Shown piece after piece: positions 24,072-35,045 of a DNA stretch of 64,000 nt. The first letter of the stretch is position 1. Each line of letters begins with the position of its first letter. The notes under the pieces were generated by a model. It was given only the letters and a program-made list of their open reading frames with translations, was not told the DNA's origin and made no database searches. The translations under genes were made by a program, and so were the position numbers. This stretch comes from Saccharum officinarum (taxonomy: Eukaryota; Streptophyta; Magnoliopsida; Poales; Poaceae), in contig CM036159.1 of NCBI GenBank assembly GCA_020631735.1, forward strand, positions 21,863,511 to 21,927,510, written 5' to 3'.

Positions 24072-25922
24072 GAATCTCGTCCCAAGATTCGGAGCAAGAA
24101 TCAGAAAAGGGGAAAACACGCTTTCACTTCTTCGAGCAGAGATTACAAAAGGAGATTACACGACCTTGAAACTAAAGCACTCAAGGATCTAGAGGCATCA
24201 TGGCTAAGAACAACTGATACAGCTCACAACCTATCTAGAAATCGACGAAGACGGGGACAGTGGAAGAGCAATAGGAAAACGATTATCCAGAACATGGCGT
24301 AGGCCCAGCAGATCTAGAAACAAGAGACCGAGAAATCGAACATCGCGAACCCTAAACCTAACTAACTAGAGATTAACTTGAACTTCTTCAATGAAAACCA
24401 GATCCTTTCTTCTTCTCAAGTTACTCCATCACCGCAGACTGTTGACCATGGATCTGCGAGCAACGGTTGTAGCTCTGCCTCCAACTACTTCCTTCCCAAT
24501 GGCTCCCGACTTCTCCCACCTAAGCTCAGTCGGAAAGGACTGACTCAAGGGGCTTTACTTTAGATGTGGAGGTGGAATGGAGGAGAGGTAAGGAAGGTGG
24601 CATCTTATACCCTGGTGGGCAGAGGTAGTGGTGCAATGCGCCGAAAGTGGAGGCGGCGTGGAGGAATCACTAGTGGGTCACAAGGTGGGGAACATCGTCG
24701 CCATGGTGCGCTCCCTGTGCGAGCTTGAGTGGGGAAAAAGGAGGGGGATGGGGTTCACTCGGCAAGGAGGTGTGCGAACGACGTGCTTACAAGGGAAGAA
24801 AAGAGAGGGGGGTCCGGTACAGGAACGAGAGCAAGAATCGAGAGCCGGCAAGGGTGCCGAGGAAAGAGGGGCATACTGTGCAAGGGGGCGAGGCGAGTGC
24901 AGCGCCATGCCACGGCCACACGAGCACGGCACACGTGGGCCTCGCCACCAACGGCATCCGCAGAACACGCAGTGACAGCGACCCGGCAAGGAGCGGTCAC
25001 CGGGCATAGGGGCAACGTCCCATCGGTGTTCCAATTACTCCAGACCACCAGTGGCTAACTTCTCCTTATCACTCTTCTCTTTCTTCTTTTTCCTTTGGAA
25101 TCCAACTTGCACTAGCCTTTCGTATAGACTGAGATCGGAACATACCTGCTTCTTCCAAAACACCGCCATCTTAGTCGCAATTATGAGAGCACTACTCCAT
25201 CAACCCATCGTGGATTTCCCGTTAGAACACCAGGATATTTTCACCAAGGAGAAATCAGTAGCAAGAGTGGTACTACGGTGTAACTTAGCAACACTGCTTG
25301 GTCAACAACCTCGATACCAGCGAGCGCCGAGCGGCACAACCATGCGGTCGCGATCCACAGGTGGCCCTCGGTTCTGTCGTGGCACCATAAGCTATTAACC
25401 AAGCAACAATTACCAACTTACTCGCAGTAAAAGCAGTGGGGTCATAGACCACAGAATTAGAAAAGGATTTCAAAGAAATTAAGGCAACAAGGGTTCCTTT
25501 TCAAACAAGGAACAGGAAAATTGAATCTCAAGGTGGATTTAAATCAAGGAAGTTTAAGTGTTCTACTGGGACATTCACAATTTGTTGATATAGTGTCCTC
25601 TGTCATGCAATCACAACTAATCCGCTGCATCTGAGTACTGTTCCTTTTCGAACCTGCTTGTGATCATCTCAAGAACCCTAAGCACGTCTATCATGGCTGA
25701 AAGGCAACTCAACATAATCAACACACGGATAAGCAAATACTCCTTCCAACGGTCATACAGAGTGCAACATACAGGCACTCACTCTCTCATACTCCACACA
25801 TCACTTGCATCTTATGACTAGATGGCCCTAACAGCTGCGGACGAAAGACAACGGAACGATTACAACACTAGAGGACAACGATGAAAACACTACCGGCTAT
25901 GGTTACATCTCTCCTAGGACAA
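24072..25922 (-). other. Interior of the minus-strand retroelement without recognisable genes
   Basis: About 1.85 kb between the coiled-coil ORF and the polypurine tract, where an autonomous gypsy element would carry its pol gene. ORFs are short and occur on both strands (longest near 24628-25058, GC-biased). I see no protease, reverse transcriptase or integrase motif. Confidence 0.6.
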
Positions 25923-26831
25923 CTAATCCACTTCATCGGGCCGAATGACTCCATTCCTGGGCTCTTGGGGCTCTTCTGCTACCCTAGGCTGTGGATCCGC
26001 TTCTTCTCTTGGCAGTGGTTGGTTGAGGGGAATGAAAGGCTCTATCTCTGAGGCTTCCGTGGGTGGAGGTGCTGGTGGTACAGCAACACCAGTCCTCCTT
26101 CTCTCCAGTAGATGGACAGGGATTCCCTCTAAGATTAAGAGTTCCTGCCCTTCCATGGCGAGCGTCCTACGCTTGGCCCTTGTGGCAAGATAGGTGTCCT
26201 CCAGCTCCTGGGCATGACGGTCTTGGTCCACCTTGACGGCTTTCGCCATGGCAGCCTCTCGTCTCTCAGCGGCTGCTAGGTTGGCATGGGCCTCAGTAAG
26301 CTGCACTTCGAGCATCCTGGAGAAGATCTCGGCTTCCTCAGCCCGGCGGAGGCACTCCCTCAGCTCCGAGGCCTGCCGGTCATACTGCTCATCCAGGGCA
26401 AGCAAGTACGAGGTCAGGTGCACCATGGTCGGGTTGTCCTCTTGCACGTCTTGACCCTACAAGGCCTCCATGCGAGCCCTCCATACCCACCGATCCTTGT
26501 CCCAAGGGGGAAAGAACCGCATGGGGGTACGAGCAATGGGCCCTTCAAAGATCTGGTAGAGATGCCGCAAGGCTTTGCGGGCCACAACTTGGTAGGTGTC
26601 GCCAAAGCGAAACCCGGTTGCGGTCACATTCCAGGCTTCAGTGATGTCAGGAAACTCCTCACTCTTGCCAATGTAGACGGTGACCTTACATCGCTCCGTG
26701 CCATGCTTCATGTACTCACGACCCTCATACTCGGGATGCTCCCGAACGCCGAGCTTTTGCAGGGTGGCATACAGGATTTTGGGAAAACCCTCGGTATTCA
26801 GGCAGTAGCTGCTAACCCAGACTCCTGCCAT
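25923..26831 (-). pseudogene. Unknown coiled-coil ORF of the non-autonomous retroelement
   Basis: Open from ATG 26829-26831 to 25923 apart from one TAG at 26457-26459; the context (LxGQDVQ) suggests a former Gln codon. Without the stop it would encode about 300 residues. The N-terminal ~120 residues (starting MAGVWVSSYCLNTEGFPK) look globular. The next ~110 are strongly helical and charged with heptad-like Leu/Ala spacing (around ECLRRAEEAEIFSRMLEVQL and ANLAAAERREAAMA). The C-terminus is Pro/Glu-rich and acidic. I do not recognise it as Gag: no CCHC knuckle or major homology region is visible. It is the only substantial ORF in the interior and lies near the 5' LTR, in the gag position. Candidates are a replaced or highly diverged Gag, or a captured gene. 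Confidence 0.65.
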
Positions 26832-27550
26832 CCTTGGTGGGTGGTGAGTGGTGGTTGCAAGGAAGGCTTGAGCGAGAACTTACTCAAGAGAAAGGGCTAA
26901 ATGAGCTAGAATGCATCGAATGATGGTTCCCAATGGCTAGGCTCGCCCTTAAATAAGGCAGAGCGACCAGTGGTCCTGTCGCAGTCCACCCTAGAGCCAT
27001 GCACGGGGCCAGTAAAAGTGAACAACAAGATCTCCACACGCGCACGACGAGTGGTGACCGGGGTCATAAAAGGTTAGTAGACTGTAAGGCAGAGGTTCGA
27101 CAAGAGCGCAGAAGGGGTACGACAATGTATGGGTCAGACATGCGTGAGCCAACAGGTGTGCGCGATGCACAAGACTACAGTACCATTGTGGCTTCACGAA
27201 CAAAGACTGGTCGACCTCAACAACTATTGCACAACAGCGTACGCATGAATGCACGTCCTATCCGTCCTCACACTATTACCAACACATAGGGCAACCGCTC
27301 TTAGAGTTTTGGCACATCGTGCTCTCCCTGAAGCTAGTCGAGGCTATCGCAATAGTCTCGGGGTTAGGATACCTACAGGAAACTTGATTAAGCCTAACTA
27401 GGTCAGCAGAGTGCCATCTATCCTGGATACATAACCATAGTAATAGGGCTACTTATATAACTTCGCATGCAAGCGTCCTAACTTTTTGAAAAGGATTGGT
27501 TGTCAAATTTTAATTTAGAAAGGGTTTTGAAGCTTTATTGTCTCATTTAT
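26832..27550 (-). other. 5' leader of the non-autonomous retroelement
   Basis: About 0.7 kb between the primer binding site and the coiled-coil ORF on the minus strand. No convincing coding region; this would be where the packaging and dimerisation signals lie. Confidence 0.5.
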
Positions 27551-27562
27551 GCTCTGATACCA
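27551..27562 (-). other. Primer binding site (initiator Met tRNA type)
   Basis: On the minus strand TGGTATCAGAGC lies two bases after the LTR end ...TGCCACA. It matches the common plant retroelement PBS complementary to the 3' end of initiator methionine tRNA. It fixes the element's strand and identifies 27565-28547 as its 5' LTR. Confidence 0.9.
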
Positions 27563-27564
27563 CC

Positions 27565-28547
27565 TGTGGCAGAATCGTCTAATCTAATGCCCTCCCAAGA
27601 GTACTCGTCTTCCGTTAGACACTAAGTACTCCGGGGAGAACACTAAATCACGTGATTCTGTCGAGCACACCGCAAGGGAGAACTCGAAGATCTATATTTT
27701 TACATCAGGATCACAAATGAGAGAGTAAAGCTTACAACATCCTTACCATTTCTTACATCACTTTTAGTACAATATTAGAGTAATTCATTAAGTAGTTATA
27801 ACATCGGACTATAAAATATTATCAGAGTTCAGCGGAAATGAAACCATTTAATGACAAGTTAAACATTAACACGAAGACGTTTAAATGCATGAAATGATAA
27901 CAGATGGCTAGTATTTTCCTTGTAAAACTTTTAGTGAGAGTTTAATAAATAAATTCTACTCCGCATCGCAAAGGAAATCCTCGCTGAGCCCACCAGGAGG
28001 TTTCCACACATAAGTGTCAGCTTAACAGGACCTGTCACCTGCAATAGGGTAGAACAAACCCTGAGTACTCAATTGTACTCCGCAAGACTTACCCATCAGG
28101 AGAAAGTAAAAAGACTCCAAGGATTATGCAAGGCTTTCTAGCTTGTGGGTTCTTGTTTGCGAGAAGCAGCGCTAAGAGTGTGTCCTTAATTTCTTACTTT
28201 TAATAGCCGTATTTCATTTCTTATCCAACCTTCTATGTAAGCACCTAGGCTATAATCAAGCAAGGGTTGAGCAAACGGAACCATTTCTTCATCTTTCAAC
28301 TGCCAGTTCTTACTACGATGTCAGAGCGTAGTCAAGCCGTACCGTCACGCAGAAACGGTGATTCGCGAATCAATATGCCCAGCTAGGTACCCCAAAAACA
28401 CACGCCTCGCTTGTACCCCAGGCACAAGCAAAACCAACCCGTTCCCCTCCTATCACGTGTTTCTAGGTCCCCGTCCAAACTTGGACTCCTAGCTCCCGTA
28501 CTTGAGGCCCGGCCTCAATACGGTGCTAAGACCTCCACCTATCTCCG
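27565..28547 (-). repeat. 5' LTR of the minus-strand element, cut by the gap
   Basis: Matches 14177-15168 base for base with about 20 substitutions and a 1-bp indel by eye. It stops at the N run. Its outer end and the element's right-hand target duplication are not visible. Confidence 0.9.
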
Positions 28548-28647
28548 NNNNNNNNNNNNNNNNNNNNNNNNNNNNNNNNNNNNNNNNNNNNNNNNNNNNN
28601 NNNNNNNNNNNNNNNNNNNNNNNNNNNNNNNNNNNNNNNNNNNNNNN
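28548..28647. other. Assembly gap of 100 Ns
   Basis: Exactly 100 Ns, the conventional size for a gap of unknown length. It lies between an LTR (left) and the middle of the GINT1-like last exon (right). Adjacency across it should not be assumed. Confidence 0.99.
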
Positions 28648-30964
28648 TGTTATAACCTCTTTGTTGCCGAGCATACCTCTCATTGCGGTATTCTAGAGGC
28701 CAGCCCTCAGCAAGGCGTGGATAGTATCCAACAATCCTATCAGGGTGCTCCCTCCATACCTTGAACCCACGCTCTAAGTCATCACATGTCATCATGATAT
28801 CATCATCAAGCTCCATAACAGCTCCTGTTTTAATTTCTTTGTCTATTTTGAATCTGTTGTTCAGAGTATTCTTATTTTCAACTCTGATCCTAACAGGCAC
28901 CATAGACTTCAATTCACCTTGCACTGGGGCTCGACCTTTGTTCCAGACCACTACAATCTCCCTCACTGATGCGCATTTAGAGTAATGCTCCACAAACATC
29001 TTCAAATTCCAAAATCGGGCGTCATAGGTCATGGTCAACAATGTGAACTGTGAGTACCTACCCCTAATAGGATATGGCTCTTCTGCACCATTGCCACCAA
29101 AGATGTAATTAGTCCCCAAAAAGTTAGCACTACTAATACCAAAATTATAAAAGCTATATAAACTCGGTCTTTCCAAGCTCTGTAATTAATTTTCCCACCA
29201 ATAAGAGATCCCAACCTGTTCACATTGCAGATAAGCCAACTAAATTTATGGCACAGCAGTACCTGCTTCTCTATATCAAAGGTGTCACTCCGTTTCTCAG
29301 TATGTGGTAAATACCATCTAAGTGGTAAGGTGCACTTGATTGCGCCAATAAGCCCACCAAGTAGAAGAACCAAAATGCAAGCAGCACCATAAAACACACA
29401 GCCTACGGTCAGACGACGAATTGAGTCACCTGAGGGCACTCTGTCACCATCCATTACCCCAATCCAATGTTGACTTAATGGAAGCTGCTGGACATCAAGG
29501 TGATGGGACCTTGCACCATTCCATGCATTTCGGTCCTTGAGGGGTTTGTCAAGGACAAATGGGACCGCGACTTCCTTGTATTGATCTGCTGTCAGGACTT
29601 GAACTCTGAATACTTGGATGGTATAGCCAGATCCACCACCACGAATTTTTCCTATGCGATAAAGATTGTCATTGTAAATGAACGGCCTGCCTCCATTTCT
29701 GGCACTTGGCCTATTGCCTGTATTATGAATTGGGTTCTGCTTGTGTGGATTCCAAGGACCAAGAGGAGAGATGCTGTACCAAATAAAGAGTTCACCTGTC
29801 TGTTTTGCGCCATAAGAACTTAAATCTGATCCAAGGAGCCAATAGGAACCCTTGAAATGTATGATGACCGAATCTACAAGGGGCCTCTCCAGAAGGACCT
29901 TTTCTAATTCCCACTTAAGGGGAAAGTCCACGGCACGATATAACATAAGGTTTCCTTTCTTGCTGCTTTCAGGCATCATGTAAGTCTGTCAAAGTAAGGG
30001 AAAGGAAAGAAAACAGATAGATAGGAAAATCATCAGAACAAGAGTTTCTTTGTTGATGATAAACAATGCACAATTTTCTCCAATACGTGAATAGAATATT
30101 TACCTCGTTTCCATGACTAAACACATATGGATAAGAAAGGTGCCACTCCTCATCCAACACTACACCCAGTTGCTGCCATGTTGTGCCGGCGTCCTTGCTC
30201 ACAGCAGCAGCAATGTCGCCTTGTGATGAAATGGGGTTCTTGGTCTCGAAAAACATATAAATGGCGTCCCCCTAAAGACATTGTAGCAATGCATTATGCA
30301 TTCACCAAGAGTGGAGACAAACTGCAAACTAGTACTATTTTAGTTTGAAACCACAGCATAACGTCAAAATCGTGGCACTGTCATGAGATCAATATGCCAA
30401 CTCTTTTATGTAATTGAGAGTTATCCGCAGCAGTAGATGATTCGTCCCTTATAAATGCACTATAAATTTCTAATAAGGCTAGGAAAGCAAAGCAAAGCAA
30501 AGCTCCCCAACCTGGATGAAGAGAAATGGGTTGGCGACAAAGCTGCTAGGGAATCCAGCCTCCGCCACGTCGGCGCACGTCACTACCGGGTTCGCCACTG
30601 GCCATGCCGCCCCAGGGCCACTAGAGATCCTCCACTGCATCCACAAAAACCAAGCCAATTAAACACCACCACCACGAGGAGAGGGAGAAGGGGATGAGCT
30701 CGGGGAGTTGGTTACGCGCTCGATGGGTTTGAGGGAGAAGGGGGAGTCCCCGAGGAAGACGCCGGCGGACCAGGAACCCTCGGCGTCGGGGCGGCACCCG
30801 CGGGTGGCCGGCGGGTGCGGGAAACGGGGGAAGGCTGCGCGGGAGTACGCGACCGCGGCGAGGGTGAGGAAGGCGAGCATTGCGGCAAGGTAGGCGTGCG
30901 CGGAGGGCGCTGGAGGCTGGCGGCGGCGATGCTCCATCGCCGGCCGCGGGGGTGACAACGGCAT
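28648..30964 (-). CDS. GINT1: GINT1-like glucosamine inositolphosphorylceramide transferase (GT64), C-terminus in gap
   Basis: Four exons: 30716-30964, 30512-30634, 30104-30271 and 29985 down to the gap. Start ATG 30962-30964 is chosen; ATG at 30935-30937 is also possible. Residues ~23-40 form a type II membrane anchor, followed by a predicted luminal propeller-like half (ARNGGRPF, LDEEWHLSYPYVF). A hydrophobic pair (around LVLLLGG and VYIAFIILVLVV) comes next, then the GT64 domain with metal-binding ELDDDIMM near 28792-28815. About 625 codons are visible; family members are roughly 750-770 residues, so the C-terminus is lost in the gap. Frame shifts by one base at the T5 run (A5 on plus, 29118-29122): one more T restores the family reading LTFLGTNYIFGG. 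Known members act in the Golgi, adding N-acetylglucosamine to GIPC sphingolipids. The frameshift may be a sequencing error. Confidence 0.85.
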
Positions 30965-31290
30965 GGATCGGTAGCGGTTAGAGATTTGTAGCTGATGATG
31001 ATCGTGGCACGGCACCGCCGCCGCGAAAAGAGCAGGCAGCAGGGGGACGAGGCGCGCCGCGCGCAAAAGATGGCGTCAGCGACTCAGCGTTGCTGCGTGT
31101 GCGTGGGCGGCTTTCTTCGATGGGCCGGGCCCGTGATGACAGAAACTCAGAAAGGCTGAGCAGGCGCCGCGCGACAAGGAAGAAGGCCAGCAAGGCCTTG
31201 TGATGATCCATGAACAATAGGAGCAAGCGGGCCAAAGGGAAACATGGCTCCGGTTTCTTATTAAAATCTTGTCTACGCCTAAGACGTGCA
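30965..31290. promoter_or_regulatory. GINT1-like upstream region
   Basis: GC-rich sequence upstream of the start codon, with no clear TATA box. It reaches the start of the F-box tandem unit. Overlapping ORFs here are compositional. Confidence 0.35.
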
Positions 31291-31334
31291 ATATTTTAGA
31301 GAATCCAGATGCGCGATCAATTTTAGGAACATAA

Positions 31335-31700
31335 GAGCATCTCCAAGAGCTTGCCAAAATTTACTTGGCAAATATTATGATTTGACAACTCGCTAAAATA
31401 TATGGCAAGTGAAAAAATAGACTCTCTCTAAGAGTTTGTCATTTGGACTTGGTAAAATAAGAAGAGGCCCGCTAAGCGAACGAAGAGCCCCGTTAAGAAA
31501 CGAAGAGCCCCGCTTAAATTTGCACGTGAAGCCGGATGCGTGCTCGCGCTCAGCGCGCAAATATGCGCGTGGAGGGGGAAGATTTGCCAAGTTGCTAAAA
31601 TTTGCCAAGTTTGATGCCAAACTGTTGGAGCACAATTTTTTATGTTTTACCAAAAATAGATGGATGCCAAGTTGATTTGGCAAACTCTTGGAGATGCTCT
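31335..31700. mobile_element. 366-bp MITE in F-box unit 1
   Basis: Perfect 16-bp terminal inverted repeats AGAGCATCTCCAAGAG (from 31334/31335) and CTCTTGGAGATGCTCT (31685-31700). Subterminal parts are also complementary (TTGCCAA/TTGGCAA). It is absent from the matching place in unit 2 (near 37355). The target duplication is unclear, so the superfamily is not assigned. Confidence 0.8.
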
Positions 31701-32036
31701 ATGCTATACATACTCCTAAAAGACCCCCGCGAGACCAGCTGAGCCCCATATGGATCTCTCGGCGGCGCAGCGACCGTGCCCTCCTTCCCAAGCGAACCTC
31801 GGCGGCGGACGTCCTAGCCCTCCTGCCGCCGCGCACCCTCGCCATGTCGCGCTGCGTCTGTAGGGAGTGGCGTGACGTCGTGGACGCGCGATGCCAGCTG
31901 CGCACGGATCTCCTCCCGGTCTCGGTGGCCGGCATCTTCGTGATCACGAATGAGTCTGAGTTCCCGGAATTCTTCGTCCGGCCTTGATGGCGCGTAAGAT
32001 CGCCGGCGATCTTGAAAGCTACCTGAAGATGGACGA

Positions 32037-33908
32037 CGACGACGAAAAGCTACCTTGATAGCCCTCCTGTCGTCGCACACCCCACCCACTTCCGACGACG
32101 ACGAGTTCTACGCCGGCAACAACGACAGCGACGACAGCGGGGACAGTAACTACAACGGTTACCACCCTGGATTCGACTGCGGAGGTCGAGGCGCGCGGCC
32201 GCGTACGACCCGGTTCGCCGCTGGCGTCGAGCCGCGCCTGGGCCCTGGCTACGGTCCGCCGTTCCGTGCACAGGGTTCGATGTCTGTTGTCACGGTCGGG
32301 ACTGTGGTATGCCCGGTCGTGTCCGCGCGCGGTGCCATGCCCTGCCGCGGACTGGGTAGCAGGCCTGCGACTAGGCCACTGCACATCGTGGGGAACGCCT
32401 CGCTACGTCCCTATCACGGGGGCGCGGCTTTAGCCGCTGACAGGGCACGGGTCGTAGTTGACTCCGACCTCTTACGGTCCGGCTCACCCTCTCCTGTCAG
32501 ATGCACAGCTAGCGACCCGATGCTGGCTGAGGCGGTCATGTGCACAGCGCGCCAAGTTGCCTGCACTGACAAGTCTATGCTCGCGTCGCCACAGTCCTCC
32601 TACGTCTGCCCGCGGGATTCCTGCGCATCCGTCCGCCGCCGTAGGGGCATGGTCTCTGCTGCCCTAGACGATGAGTTTGTGCTATGGGCTGGGGAGGGCC
32701 GCTGTCTGCCCTCGGGGCCAACTGATGATGGGCCAGAGACGATGGGCGGGTTCGCCTTCGGGCCTGCTCAGGTCGCTTCACAAGAACGCGTGCTACTCCA
32801 TGGTCTCGACCTTGTTCTCTCTGGGTCGAATGGCTCCTAGCGACCCTCTCTACGTCGGGGTCGGTCGGAGACGAAGCAACTGGCCCATCCAACCTGGACG
32901 TAACCTCCAGGGACCAACAACAGCTGACGCCGCTGTCTAGCGGTCCTGCCGCGCCACACGCTGCCGCCGCGACGCTGCCGGCCGAGGAATTCGTCAACAT
33001 TTTCAAGAAGCCTCTTGAACAACCAATCCTGGTCTCGCCACCGCGACCACGTAAGTCGAAGGCCACGAGAGTACGAGACAGATGCGACGAGGAACTCATC
33101 CCCAAGCGCAGTGCACGCCTTGCGGCCAAGACCAAGTCACGCGCTGCTCAACCTGAAGCACAAGCAAGGAAGGTTATGATGCGTCGCATCGGCCTTGACC
33201 TTGAAACTGTCCGTCGGACGAGGCAACCTTCCAGGAGTTCCAGGAGGCCTTCAAATTGCCCCTATCGGCTTCCAAGAGGGAGGCATTGAACGTACTTTTC
33301 CAGGGCAGGAAGCAACGGGGTTCCTGCCCCGTTCGCGCTTGCTAGGCTTGGTGAGCCGCTCCGGTCGTTCCCCACGTTAGTCTGCCATGCTGAGGGTGCG
33401 ACGGCCAACCCCCCCTTCGGATGCCTTGCCGTTGGGGACGTTTCTCCCGACGGATGCTTGGCCGTCTGTGGAAGCTTGCTCTTTGACCCCCTCTTTGGTA
33501 GATGTTTTGCTACCGAGAGTGAGTTGGTCCATTTCTTGGCGGATGCTTCGCTGCCCTGGTCGCTTGGTTCGTTGGCGGATGCTTTGCCGCCATGGTCGCT
33601 CGGTTCGTTGGCGGATGCTTTGCCGCCGTTGCTCTTTCGTTGGGTGGATGCTTCGCCACCACGGCTTGGTCTTTTGCGCAGGAAACTATTGCATTCTTTT
33701 TATCGCAGGCACAGTGGCAGGTCTAGGGTGTTGAGGCCTTGAGGGCGGTCGCTCTCTCTTTGTATCTTTCAGTGTTCCTATGTTTATCCCAGATTACTCA
33801 CTACTATCTTGGTGGTTTGTAATCTGCGCTATGATGGTTCTCTCATAGCTGACTTGTAATTCACTCTTCTTAATGAAAAACGGGCTATATTCCCTGATCG
33901 CGAAAAAA
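32037..33908 (+). mobile_element. ORF1-only LINE insertion in F-box pseudogene 1
   Basis: A 1872-bp insertion flanked by the 11-bp duplication AAGATGGACGA (32026-32036 and 33909-33919), ending in an A-run that merges with the right duplication. This is the signature of target-primed reverse transcription. It encodes an ORF1-like protein: an N-terminal part (open 32055-32840), then a basic C-terminal segment with PKRSARLAAKTKSRAAQPEA near 33098-33160, and after a frame slip DEATFQEFQEAFKLPLSASK, ending about 33345. The 3' part holds a short tandem array and an untranslated end (TCTTCTTAATGAAAAACGGG). No endonuclease or reverse transcriptase ORF2 is present. Confidence 0.82.
33470..33665 (+). 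repeat. GGCGGATGCTTYGCCGCC tandem array in the LINE 3' part
   Basis: Imperfect units of about 35-60 bp centred on TTCGTTGGCGGATGCTTTGCC (clearest at 33535-33665), each followed by a variant of CGCCATGGTCGCT. It lies between the ORF1 end and the poly(A) end, where ORF2 would normally be. Confidence 0.65.
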
Positions 33909-35045
33909 AAGATGGACGAAGGCTATGACGTCTACTCTCTCACAGGCATGTCGGATTGCTGCAACTGCAATGGCCTCATCCTGCTCGATGATCACGTGGT
34001 CAACCCGGCGACCAGGCAATAGATGCGCTTGCCGCCTTATCTGACCTTGCCCGAGGGAAAACAGAGCTCAAGACGACGCTGTTGTTATGTTCGATCCCAC
34101 GTTATCGCCATATTTTGAGGTGTTTTCGATGAAAGATCCACGTAATTACAAGGACGAGTTATCAGAGGAATCACAATGGCCGCCGTTAGAGTACATGTTT
34201 CGTGTTTACTCATCTAACACACAGAGGTGGGAGGAAAGGCCTTTTCTCCGTGAGGAAGAACACACAGCAATTGTCGCCAACGTATGGTCAAAATTGGAAT
34301 ATTGCGGATCTTGTCATGCTGTCTACTGGCATGGATTATTCTACGTGTACTGGATGTTAACTTTCACTACGAGGTAGCCACTTGTCCCATAAATGTTTAT
34401 TTTGATTTCTTCCATTGACGTTTTGAAGTATGCATGGTCGCGTATAGTAATTTTTTGCCGATGGTTTTATATTGCAGGATAAACGTGTCCACTAATAAGT
34501 ACCAAGTAATTGACCCGCCGCCCGACATAAGGTATCATCAATTCCGTCTTGGAAAGTCAGTGGGTGGGGTACATCTTGCGGTGGCTGGCCAGCAGGGACT
34601 CCAAGTTTGGTTCCTGGATGAGTCTGGTAGCAAGACGGAGCGGGTATTGAAGCATGTCACCAGGTACCCATTCAGTCATTATCGAACTGATAGGCCATGG
34701 ATTTTACAAGATGGTTCCTACGGCTACGATGATGATCAAGAAGAAAACAACCAAGAACCAACGGCAGCGGAAAATGATTCTGATTGGGACTCTGATGCTG
34801 ATAATGTCGTTGACATTGATCTTGACTCCTGCCCGTGTATTGAAGTACTTGGGTTCCATCCTTACAGAGATATCGTCTTCTTGGTTTCGTCGAGAAAAGT
34901 CGTGGCGTATTATTTTAATAGCTCAAAGATTCAACATTTGGGACAGTTGCTCATCAGATATTGTTATCAAATCATACGGGAGGGTTTCGTATACACACCT
35001 ACTTGGATTGGAGAGTTGCCTGGAGCCAGTTATCTAGCAAGGTAA

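Larger units (their letters stand above)
14177..28547 (-). mobile_element. Non-autonomous long-LTR Ty3/gypsy-type retrotransposon (minus strand), copy 1
   Basis: On the minus strand the order is: 5' LTR (27565 to beyond 28547, cut by the gap), primer binding site (27551-27562), interior (24056-27564), polypurine tract (24056-24071), 3' LTR (14177-24055). The LTRs start TGTAACACCCCTGG and end TTCTGCCACA. The 3' LTR is 9.9 kb only because it contains the 5.29-kb insertion 16214-21505; without it the length is about 4.6 kb. The overlapping ~980 bp of the two LTRs differ by roughly 20 substitutions by eye. The interior encodes no protease, reverse transcriptase, RNase H or integrase that I can find. 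Gypsy assignment rests on the end sequences and the GGGACGAGATTC-type stretch before the polypurine tract. Confidence 0.85.
31790..35045 (+). pseudogene. F-box protein pseudogene 1 (LINE-interrupted)
   Basis: Reads as the C-terminal part of an F-box motif (DVLALLPPRTLAMSRCVCRE) followed by an F-box-associated plant domain. Coding segments are about 31790-32036, 33920-34373, and after a GT-AG intron, 34478-35045. Compared with unit 2, the start codon and first residues (MDQVPRDVLA) are deleted. A 1.87-kb LINE piece sits in the frame (32037-33908), a TAG lies at 34020-34022 where unit 2 has TGG, and the frame slips near 34065-34085. The C-terminal exon (to LPGASYLAR) is open and has an Asp/Glu-rich loop near 34730-34830. 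F-box proteins are substrate adaptors of SCF ubiquitin ligases; this copy cannot make an intact one. Confidence 0.82.

Noticed and set aside
27565..28547. Third copy of the large duplicated segment
   Set aside because: It matches only the LTR and ends at a primer binding site, so it is the other LTR of the same element.
28489..28764. ORFs spanning the N run
   Set aside because: They join LTR and GINT1-like sequence only through unknown bases.
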